Positions 1 through 5,416 of a DNA stretch of 5,856 bases are shown here, in pieces. Every line of letters starts with the position of its first letter. Positions within the stretch are counted from its first letter, which is position 1. Origin of the DNA: Lichenicoccus sp964245755. Its GTDB lineage: Bacteria > Pseudomonadota > Alphaproteobacteria > Acetobacterales > Acetobacteraceae. A model generated the notes under the pieces. It saw only the letters and a list, made by a program, of their open reading frames with translations, did no database searches and was not told where the DNA came from. Location: NCBI GenBank assembly GCA_964245755.1, contig CAXTNV010000172.1, positions 1 through 5,856 of the forward strand, given 5' to 3'. Made by a program: the position numbers and the translations under genes.

Positions 1-55
1 TGGCCCAGCCGCTTCGTTCCGGCCAGTGAGCAACAACTTGCCAATGCCTCGCCGC
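1..55. repeat. left copy of 55-bp terminal inverted repeat (probable assembly overlap)
   Basis: Bases 1-55 are the exact reverse complement of 5802-5856. Identity stops at base 56 (g, where the other copy has c). The left gene (1-673) stays open through this stretch. An exact 55-bp match at both ends of a scaffold equals a common de Bruijn k-mer length, so the simplest reading is that both ends enter the same repeat node of an assembly graph. A true transposon terminal repeat is the alternative, but no transposase is present and the repeat sits inside open reading frames. Confidence 0.9.
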
Positions 56-673
56 GAGCATGTTCCAGATAGAGAACGGGTCTGCCCGCACCTCCGGCGG
101 CGCGCCGACCCGGCGGCGACGGATGCGTGGATCGGGATCGAGATCCTGCGGACGCGGCCGTGCGAAGCAGCATGGTGAGGCGACGTCGCCGCACCACAGG
201 TCGGCCATGCTCGGTGGCACGTTGGAGCGGCGCCGCCACTTCGCTTCCTTACGCATCCAGGCGCGCTTGCCGGCGGCGAGGCGAATACGGTCAGCCACCG
301 CGTCGAACTGCCGTCCGATCTGGATCTGGCGCTGCCAATCCTCCGCCTGCGCCATGGCTGCCGCCAGGATCTCCAGCCGAGCCTGGTAGTCCGCGCGGGT
401 GACGGGCTCTCGTCCCGGCACCAGCTCACCGAGCAGTCGATCGCGCGCCTCCTGCAGCACCTCGGCACGTGTCTTCAGCACCGTGACGGCGCGCACATCC
501 ATCCGTTCGAGCGCGCCTTCCGCTCGACCGTGCAGCGGATCACCCGGCCTATGACAGACGATGAAGTGCTGGCGGCTCACGCTCATGTAACGTCCGGACA
601 ACGCCCGGCCGTCGCGGAAGGTGATCTGCAGCATCTCGCGCTCCTCGCGGCCGGCGAAGAGGGCCGCGCTCAT
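1..673 (-). CDS. hypothetical protein, 3' end missing
   Basis: I do not recognise this family. The frame is open from the ATG at 671-673 to the left edge, giving 224 codons without a stop. Its ATG overlaps the stop codon of the upstream gene in an ATGA arrangement, which suggests translational coupling. A second candidate start lies at 634 (protein beginning MLQITFRDGR), with a strong GAGGAG Shine-Dalgarno 6 bases ahead; it could be the true one. The N-terminal part (LQITFRDGRALSGRYMSVSR) looks like short beta strands. It is followed by a helix-prone, charged segment with many Ala, Arg, Glu and Gln, and then by an Arg/Pro-rich stretch (about residues 160-205) with two adjacent Cys. There is no signal peptide or membrane segment. 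The last 18 codons lie in the 55-bp end repeat, so they may not belong to the gene if the scaffold end is misassembled. Function unknown; the neighbours suggest an accessory gene of a plasmid or integrated element. Confidence 0.72.
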   Translation of the reverse strand, partial: MSAALFAGREEREMLQITFRDGRALSGRYMSVSRQHFIVCHRPGDPLHGRAEGALERMDVRAVTVLKTRAEVLQEARDRLLGELVPGREPVTRADYQARLEILAAAMAQAEDWQRQIQIGRQFDAVADRIRLAAGKRAWMRKEAKWRRRSNVPPSMADLWCGDVASPCCFARPRPQDLDPDPRIRRRRVGAPPEVRADPFSIWNMLAARHWQVVAHWPERSGWA

Positions 674-1032
674 GGGACGTACGGCGTGGTGCAGTCCGGC
701 AGTGTCTTCACCTCGGCCCGCCATCCCGCAAAGAAGTCCACCATGTCGCCCCCGTCGACCGCGAAATCGGCGTCGAAGGCTTCGGCCTGGAAGGCGAGCG
801 CTTCGTGCAGCAGCTCGGCCATGCGGTCGCTGGCCGTGAGCGGCACTGCATCCGTCCTGTTGCTCATCCTTTGCATCCTCATGCAGCGGCTTGCCAGGCG
901 CGGGAGCTTCCCAGGCGTATCGCCTGCGCCATCACCGAGCAGCAGCACCGGGCCGGCCAGCATCGCGTAGAAGACAGCCGCCACCCCTACCGCTCCGACC
1001 AGCCGAAGCAGGAAAATCATCGTCGTGTTCAT
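670..1032 (-). CDS. small hypothetical protein with N-terminal membrane segment
   Basis: 120 residues, family not recognised. The start ATG at 1030-1032 has a GAGG Shine-Dalgarno 5 bases ahead (CCTC at 1038-1041 on the plus strand). Residues 4-34 (from MIFLLRLVGAVGVAAVFYAM onward) are a long hydrophobic stretch that fits one transmembrane helix or signal anchor. The rest is soluble, acidic and helix-prone (SDRMAELLHEALAFQAEAFD, then a segment rich in Asp and Gly). An internal ATG at 867 (MSNRTDAV) has another GAGG 9 bases ahead and would give a 65-residue soluble protein without the membrane part. Two genes fused in frame, or two alternative starts, are therefore possible. The stop overlaps the start of the next gene by 4 bases, so the two are probably co-translated. 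The 191 bases upstream hold no gene I can support. Confidence 0.66.
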   Translation of the reverse strand: MNTTMIFLLRLVGAVGVAAVFYAMLAGPVLLLGDGAGDTPGKLPRLASRCMRMQRMSNRTDAVPLTASDRMAELLHEALAFQAEAFDADFAVDGGDMVDFFAGWRAEVKTLPDCTTPYVP

Positions 1033-1037
1033 CTTGA

Positions 1038-1041
1038 CCTC
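1038..1041 (-). promoter_or_regulatory. ribosome binding site for the 670-1032 gene
   Basis: GAGG on the minus strand, 5 bases before the ATG at 1032. It supports the long start that includes the membrane segment. Confidence 0.5.
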
Positions 1042-1223
1042 GCCGTTGGATCCTCGTCCGAAGATCCCTTCGACCGGCCGCGCTGGGTCCGGCGGCGCAA
1101 GGCCGCGCGTCAGCGCGAGGGCTTTGCCCGATGCCTTGCGCCGACGGGCACAGGGTGGCAGGCGATCTCATTTCGTCCGCGTTTCGGCGGCGTCTCTGTT
1201 CCCTTCGCCTGGAGCGGTCGTGT

Positions 1224-1999
1224 CTACCGGCCGTCGAAACCCTCGCACAGCAGCCCGGAGCGGATGTGCAGGGCAGGATACGGCGCCTCGGACCGCGCCC
1301 CCGGCATGTGGCGCGGCTTCGCGCGGCTCGGGAAGCTGCGCGACCAGCGCAGCCTCGGGCAGGGCGCCGCGCGCTCGATCCGCGGCCTGCCGCGCCAGTT
1401 CCAGCTCCGGCCTCCCGCGGGGCCTTCGCAAGCCCAGCCGGCCGCTCGCAGGCTGGTGTCGTGCTCATCCTGCCGTGTGTAGGTGATGATCTTGCTGAAG
1501 CCGCGTGCCCTGGCCTCCCGTGCGGCCCAGCCATACAGGAGGGAGCAACCGTGCCAGGCCAGGACGGCATGGATGTCGTGGGTTATGCAGAGCCGCGTCA
1601 CCACCACCTCGTTGTGGTGGTCGATCGCGCGAGCGACCGGACGGCTGACCACCACCACGCCGATCAGCAACGGGCCGTTGAAGAGTCCCTGACCGAAGCG
1701 CCAAGCCACAGGCGCCCGGCAATGCCGATGATGCCGTGCCACCAGGGTGCGGGCCTGGCGAAAGGTGACAGGGGCAAGCGTGAGCTGCCAGTCGAGCAAC
1801 AGNNNNNNNNNNACCCGGTCATCTCCTCGATGCCGAGGCGGCGCATCAGCGCCCGGCTCCAGTCCGGGTCGTTGTTCAGGCCCCATACGGCTTCTTCATG
1901 AGCCTGCTCGCAGCAGGTGGAGATCATGAAGTGTCGGCTGTCCCAGACCTCCAGCAGGTCGAGTTCGGCACATTCGCCGCAGTGTTCGCATGTCGTCAT
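1224..1999 (-). CDS. XF1762-type GNAT-like protein with N-terminal Cys-rich (zinc-binding) segment, interrupted by assembly gap
   Basis: The first 62 residues (MTTCEHCGEC...) hold a putative metal site: Cys4, Cys7 and Cys10, then Cys29, Cys30 and His34. The stretch LDLLEVWDSRHFMISTCCEQ is followed by HEEAV, as I recall for long members of this family. After the 10-N gap the protein resumes as LLLDWQLTLAPVTFRQAR and shows XF1762 hallmarks: HHRHCRAPVAWRFG, SRPVARAID, VTRLC, CSLLYGWAAREARARGF, IITYT and TSLRAAGW. These correspond to an acetyltransferase-like fold found mostly in phage and plasmid genes; the substrate is unknown. The two halves lie in different frames only because the N run is a placeholder: a true gap length of 3n+2 bases makes one continuous protein of roughly 260 residues. 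Start ATG 1997-1999 has GGAG 8 bases ahead; stop TAG is at 1224-1226. It lies 64 bases downstream of the GcrA-like gene and is probably in the same transcript. An alternative is two separate genes with a start hidden in the gap, but family structure favours one. Confidence 0.78.
1803..1812. other. assembly gap (10 Ns)
   Basis: Ten undetermined bases inside the XF1762-type gene. The frame relation of the coding on each side requires a real length of 3n+2 bases if the gene is intact, so the count of 10 is probably not the true size. Confidence 0.97.
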
Positions 2000-2063
2000 G
2001 ATGCTGGCTCCGATGCGCGACCGAAAGCCTGGCGCGGGCTCACCCTGCGTCGAGCCGTACGGA

Positions 2064-2570
2064 TCAGACCGCATCCGCTGTGCTCGGGCGGCGGTAGGCC
2101 CGCTTGCAGTGCGGAGCGCAGTAGACCTTCCCCGCCTCGACAGGGTCGCCGCAGAGGTGGAAGCGGGACCGGCCGGGATCGCCATTCGGCCACTGGCAGA
2201 ACTGGCTGGTGGACGCCCAGATCGTCTTCGCGGCAGCCGCACGCTCCGGCAGGGCGGCGACGCCTGGAAGTGGAGGGCTGGCTGGTGCTGACACCTCCGG
2301 GGCGGGATCCGGTGAGACCGCGAGCTTCGGGCGTGCGGCAGCAGGCGGCACCGCCTCGGGGATCTTCCCCGGGGCAGCGGGAGGCTTGCTGCTCCTCCTG
2401 AACGGCGATTTCCGCCCCGGCAGCTGCAAGCGGTGGACCTTGCCGACCACCGCGTTCTTGGAGATCTGCAGCCGGCGCCCGATCTGTGCGGTGGACAAGC
2501 CCTGCGTCGATAACGTCCGCAGCAGATCGATCTTCGGCTCCGTCCATGTGGACGGTTCGGATGTGCTCAT
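2064..2570 (-). CDS. GcrA-family cell-cycle-type transcription regulator
   Basis: 168 residues, close to the length of Caulobacter GcrA. Residues 9-46 form the conserved N-terminal helix-turn-helix: WTEPKIDLLRTLSTQGLSTA, then QIGRRL and the signature NAVVGKVHRLQL. A Pro/Ala-rich linker follows (about 60-110). The C-terminal part has CQWPNGDP, FHLCGDP and AGKVYCAPHCKRAY, matching the conserved Cys/His-containing end of GcrA proteins. In the known family, GcrA binds the principal sigma factor and activates promoters bearing methylated GANTC sites (the CcrM mark). Start ATG 2568-2570 has only a weak purine-rich GGGAA ahead; stop TGA is at 2064-2066. It follows the ParB-like gene by 41 bases, so it is probably cotranscribed with it. 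The setting suggests an element-borne paralog rather than the chromosomal cell-cycle gene. The family call is firm; its promoter targets are unknown, so I give no gene symbol. Confidence 0.88.
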   Translation of the reverse strand: MSTSEPSTWTEPKIDLLRTLSTQGLSTAQIGRRLQISKNAVVGKVHRLQLPGRKSPFRRSSKPPAAPGKIPEAVPPAAARPKLAVSPDPAPEVSAPASPPLPGVAALPERAAAAKTIWASTSQFCQWPNGDPGRSRFHLCGDPVEAGKVYCAPHCKRAYRRPSTADAV

Positions 2571-2611
2571 CGGTCTGTTCCCGGGAGATTGAGCGGAAGC
2601 TGCAGCAGCTC

Positions 2612-3274
2612 TCAGGCGGCCTCGGTGATCCCGCCGTCGTCGCGATCGGCGTCATGGTCCGGTTCCGCGTCGAGGCGTTCGTCTTCACGCGGATCGTCGT
2701 CGAGGTCCAGATGGCGGCCTTCCTGCGTCGCCGCCTTCTCGTCCTCGCGGTGCTGCTTCGCGAGCTCGCCCTGTTCTTCCGACGTCAGCGCGAACAGCGC
2801 GGCCGGGTGCATCCACCTGCCCTGCCCGACCTGCTGCTTCAGCGCGGCACGCATCTCCTTGCCGGTGTTGCGCGGCAGCAGGTTCAGGCCGCGCAGCGCC
2901 TCGGTGATGCCGTTCTTGCTGAGCTTGGTCAGGAAGTCGTCGTGCGCCATGCCTGGGAGCCAGCCGTCGGCATCGATGCTGACGGCGGCGATGCGGCCGA
3001 ACACGCCGCTGCTGCTCATCCCGACCTCGCAAGACAGCACCTCACGCAGGATGTCCCGCGCGGCCGTGCGTAGCAGATCCATATCGCGGGTCATCACGCC
3101 GCCCTCGGTCAGGGTGCAGGCGATGCCGCCGCGGCGGCTCCCGGAGCGGTACATCCGCGGGTCCTGCTCTACCCGCACGTTGTCGCCGGCGAGCGCCAGC
3201 ACCAGCAGCCCGATCAGGTCGCCGTCCGGTATGGGCGCCTCCGCCAGCGCCTGGTGCAGCGCCTCGGTGCGATA
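2612..3274 (-). pseudogene. C-terminal part of ParB-like protein, separated by frameshift
   Basis: This frame continues the ParB-like protein after the apparent frameshift: YRTEALHQALAEAPIPDGDL, IGLLVLALAGDNVRV, then LTEGG, LLRTAARDILREVLSC and GMSSSGVFGRIA, ending in a strongly acidic tail (DLDDDPREDERLDAEPDHDA) and a TGA stop at 2612-2614. These segments match what I recall of the C-terminal half of about 560-residue plasmid-type ParB/RepB proteins, and they follow directly on the RPDISKSGHEL motif of the upstream frame. No good independent start exists: a GTG at 3200-3202 lies within conserved protein sequence. The gene therefore reads as one ORF broken by loss of a single base near 3275-3282, at a C-rich run. 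It may be a sequencing error or a true inactivating mutation. Confidence 0.72.
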
Positions 3275-4296
3275 CCGCCCATCAGCTCATGGCCTGACTT
3301 GGAGATGTCCGGGCGCACCGGCCTGACGGGTGCGTCGTCCTCATCCGGCTGGCCACGCCGCGCCGTCTCCGGCATCTGGAACAGCTCCTCCTCCACCTCG
3401 CCGGTATGCGGGTTCACGCACAGGCCGATGCGCACGCCGCGGGCCTTCCTGTCGCGGCCGTAGTAGCGCTGCGCCTTCGGCGGCAGCTGCGGTGCCCCGT
3501 AGTGGCTCAGCGGCAGGATCTCGCCGTTCGGCGGCAGGTGGCTCTCCAGCCACGCCTGCTGCGCCGCCAGGAACAGCTCCACCTGGTCGGTGAAGCGCGG
3601 GTCCTTGTCGCCCTCGGCGAACAGGTCGTCCGTCCACACAATGCCGAAGGCCTGGGCATGGGCATCGTCGAAGCGTGCGACCGCAGCACCGATGCGCTGC
3701 CGGCGCAGGGCCTGCTCGAGGCTGAACCAGTTCGCCCGCTCGGTCTTCTTCGGCTTGAGCTTCTTCCACGCCGCCGCCTGATCGTCGCGCGAGGCGGAAG
3801 CGATCACCCGGAGCTGCTGCTCGTTGGGCTCGTCGCCCTGCCCGATCCGATCCAGCATCGCCGGCAGGATCGAGGCGAATAGCCGCAGGCGGCGGATGGT
3901 CCGCACCGGGATGGACAGCGCGGTGGAGATGGCCTCCTCGGTATAGCCCTCGCCGATGAAGGCCTCGGTGGCGCGCCAGACGTCGACGCTCGACATCGCG
4001 GTCCGCACCATGTTCTCCGAGAATGCCGCCATGCTGTCGCCGCTCGCCTCGGCGTCGCGCATGAACACCGCGATGCTGTCCAGCCCGACGGCGATGGAAG
4101 CCACCACCCGCCTATGTCCGGCGACGATGATCAGGCCGCCCTCCGGCTGCGCACGCACCACCGGCGGCTGGATCGGGCCACCGGTCTCGCGGATGTTGGC
4201 GATGAGTTGCTTGTCGTAGGCGGCGGGCACTGCCGCTCGGCGCGGGTTGTTCGGGTTGGGGATCAGGATGCGCGGATCCACCTGGCGAAGCTGCAT
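3214..4296 (-). CDS. ParB/RepB/Spo0J-family nuclease or partition-type protein (N-terminal part; frameshifted)
   Basis: The N-terminal ParB domain begins at once (VDPRILIPNPNNPRR, residues 6-20). It holds box II GHRRVVA at 60-66, the CTP/nucleotide-binding-type motif of ParB proteins, and box III ENMVR at 94-98. A helix-turn-helix region follows at about 118-140 (YTEEAISTALSIPVRTIRRL). Residues 190-335 contain WFSLEQALRRQRIGAA, HYGAPQLPPKAQRYYGRD and NPHTGEVEEELFQMPE, typical of the long plasmid/element form rather than chromosomal Spo0J. Start ATG 4294-4296 has AAGGA 9 bases ahead. After RPDISKSGHELMGG (about residue 341) the frame turns into 19 out-of-family residues and stops at 3214; the family sequence continues in the other frame. 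Restoring one base gives a protein of about 561 residues spanning 2612-4296. No ParA gene is visible. Its exact role, plasmid partition or an element-specific DNA-binding task, is not shown by the sequence. Confidence 0.83.
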   Translation of the reverse strand: MQLRQVDPRILIPNPNNPRRAAVPAAYDKQLIANIRETGGPIQPPVVRAQPEGGLIIVAGHRRVVASIAVGLDSIAVFMRDAEASGDSMAAFSENMVRTAMSSVDVWRATEAFIGEGYTEEAISTALSIPVRTIRRLRLFASILPAMLDRIGQGDEPNEQQLRVIASASRDDQAAAWKKLKPKKTERANWFSLEQALRRQRIGAAVARFDDAHAQAFGIVWTDDLFAEGDKDPRFTDQVELFLAAQQAWLESHLPPNGEILPLSHYGAPQLPPKAQRYYGRDRKARGVRIGLCVNPHTGEVEEELFQMPETARRGQPDEDDAPVRPVRPDISKSGHELMGGIAPRRCTRRWRRRPYRTAT

Positions 4297-4645
4297 CGCG
4301 TGTCGTCCTTGTTGGAGGTTGGCACGGCAGGTCCGGATCCGGGTGTTGCCCGTCTGATCCCCTTACCGTCTCACCTTCCGGACGGCAGCACCGGCGGCCG
4401 CTTCACCATTGCCGGCGAGCGGCCTGGTCCTGCGCAGCACGCGGCCCGCGCAGCGGGATGCGTGACAGCGGGACCGGGCTGTGCAGCCGGCGATGGAGCG
4501 CAGCGGTGAAGCGGACGATCGGGATGCCAAACCGCTTCCTGCACCCTCTGCTCGATCCTGCTTTCTGTGGTTCATCCGATACTCGCTTTGACCGAAGCTG
4601 CAGTCGATCAGGAACAGAGTTTCAGCTCAGCCGATTCTTCTATGC
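4297..4645. other. 349-bp intergenic region, probable parB-side leader or promoter
   Basis: It lies between the LysE-type stop and the ParB-like start. A 70-codon minus-strand ORF (4363-4575) and a plus-strand one (4458-4649) occur, but neither has a good ribosome site, recognisable motifs or persuasive composition. The stretch holds a perfect 10-bp palindrome CCGGATCCGG (4333-4342) 37 bases upstream of the ParB-like ATG, a 9-bp direct repeat GCGCAGCGG (4448-4456 and 4498-4506), and one GANTC site (GATTC, 4633-4637). The promoter of the ParB-GcrA-XF1762 unit is expected here, but I cannot place -35 and -10 boxes with confidence. No U-tract terminator follows the LysE-type gene. Confidence 0.5.
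4306..4310 (-). promoter_or_regulatory. ribosome binding site of the ParB-like gene
   Basis: AAGGA on the minus strand, 9 bases before the ATG at 4296. It supports this start, which also coincides with the first conserved residues of the family. Confidence 0.5.
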
Positions 4646-5266
4646 CTAGTCGTGCGCTGCGGCGGTCACCAAACCAGCGGCAATCAGGACGCCGCCACCC
4701 GCGCGCTTCGCCCAACGTCCGGCGCCTGGACTGCTGACCAGGCGGGATGCTCTGACGGCGCCGAGGGCATAGATCGTGTCGGTGCAGCCGACGATCAGGC
4801 CAAAGGTCAGCACGAGGGTCATCGCCTGCAGAGCATAGTCGCCATCCGCCCTGATGAACTGCGGCGCGAAGGCAACGAAGAACACGATAGTCTTGGGATG
4901 AAACATGCCGACAGCAACATTGCCGGCGAATGCCGCGCGAGGCGAGATCGCTTTCCGAGGGGGAGCACTATCTGACCTGTTCCCGCTCCTCGCGATCGTA
5001 ATGACGCCCAGCCCGATCAGATAGAGCGCGCCGAGCCATTTCAGGATGGTGAAGGCCAGCGCAGAAGCGGCAAGTAGCGCGCCGATGCCCGCAAGAGAAA
5101 GGCTCATCGCCATGATGTTGCCGACAGCCATCCCCGCCACCGAAGCCAGTGCGGTCCTGCGACCCGAACCGATCGCATAGCCGACGATACTCATCACCCC
5201 CGGGCCCGGGATCAACCCCATGACCAAAGACACCAGTGCGAAGCCGATCCAGAGATGCGCGCTCAT
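4646..5266 (-). CDS. LysE/RhtB-family translocator (amino-acid exporter type)
   Basis: 206 residues, the usual family length. About six hydrophobic segments can be seen: 5-30, 38-66, 68-92, 112-140, 146-172 and 188-204. The signature GLIPGPG (residues 17-23) lies at the end of the first helix, and FHPKTIVFFVAFAPQF (122-137) corresponds to the conserved NPK...F...PQF block, with His in place of the usual Asn. Such inner-membrane proteins export amino acids (lysine, homoserine, threonine and others) or related small metabolites, driven by the proton gradient; the substrate here cannot be told. I chose ATG 5264-5266 because it begins the first helix properly (MSAHLWIGFALVS) and has GGAG 6 bases ahead. 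An upstream in-frame ATG at 5401 would add 45 uncharacteristic residues. Stop TAG is at 4646-4648. The upstream neighbour is a GNAT gene, 150 bases away on the same strand. This gene is complete. Confidence 0.9.
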   Translation of the reverse strand: MSAHLWIGFALVSLVMGLIPGPGVMSIVGYAIGSGRRTALASVAGMAVGNIMAMSLSLAGIGALLAASALAFTILKWLGALYLIGLGVITIARSGNRSDSAPPRKAISPRAAFAGNVAVGMFHPKTIVFFVAFAPQFIRADGDYALQAMTLVLTFGLIVGCTDTIYALGAVRASRLVSSPGAGRWAKRAGGGVLIAAGLVTAAAHD

Positions 5267-5272
5267 GCTGTT

Positions 5273-5276
5273 CTCC
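5273..5276 (-). promoter_or_regulatory. ribosome binding site deciding the LysE-type start
   Basis: GGAG on the minus strand, 6 bases before the ATG at 5266. It favours the 206-residue protein over the longer in-frame alternative starting at 5401. Confidence 0.6.
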
Positions 5277-5342
5277 AAAGCAGCTGGACAGTTCCGAGGT
5301 TGACTGGCGTAACCTATTGCGCAGGCGTCTCTAGATACTACC

Positions 5343-5372
5343 CGGTCCTCGAAGCCCGGCTTCGAAGAACCG
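5343..5372. repeat. hairpin-forming palindrome between GNAT and LysE-type genes
   Basis: TCGAAGCC (5349-5356), one base, then GGCTTCGA (5358-5365) is a perfect 8-bp inverted repeat. It is flanked by CGGT (5343-5346) and ACCG (5369-5372), which could extend the stem past a small internal loop. It lies 44 bases downstream of the GNAT stop and about 77 bases upstream of the LysE-type start. No T run follows on the minus strand, so a classical intrinsic terminator is not supported. It could be an operator for the exporter gene or an RNA stem between two genes. Confidence 0.45.
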
Positions 5373-5416
5373 ACGGAACGCCGACTGCTGGTGTCGACCA
5401 CAGGCGGCTATCCAGC

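Noticed and set aside
1095..1115. Short CGCGC-TGAC-GCGCG type hairpin in the 1033-1223 spacer
   Set aside because: Five-base GC stem in GC-rich DNA without a following T run; not enough for a terminator call.
932..1570. 212-codon minus-strand frame overlapping two genes
   Set aside because: Arg/Gly/Ala-rich shadow frame that crosses the end of the XF1762-type gene and the start of the next; no motif.
805..1901. Overlapping plus-strand ORFs across 805-1901
   Set aside because: No family resemblance; they are antisense to the XF1762-type and small membrane-type genes and lack persuasive ribosome sites.
1664..2242. Single long minus-strand ORF spanning the GcrA-like end, the Cys-rich start and the gap
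   Set aside because: Its first part is an out-of-frame reading of the GcrA-like gene, and the part after the Ns is out of frame with the XF1762 domain; only the piece from 1999 to the gap is real coding.
2589..3326. Long plus-strand ORFs opposite the ParB-like gene
   Set aside because: Low-complexity Ser/Arg/Pro composition; they mirror the coding strand of a recognised gene and exist because of high GC.
4363..4575. 70-codon minus-strand ORF in the LysE-ParB spacer
   Set aside because: No good Shine-Dalgarno, no recognisable motif, and Arg/Ala/Ser-rich content typical of chance frames in GC-rich DNA.
4458..4649. 63-codon plus-strand ORF in the same spacer
   Set aside because: Weak start, no motif, overlaps the end of the LysE-type gene on the other strand.
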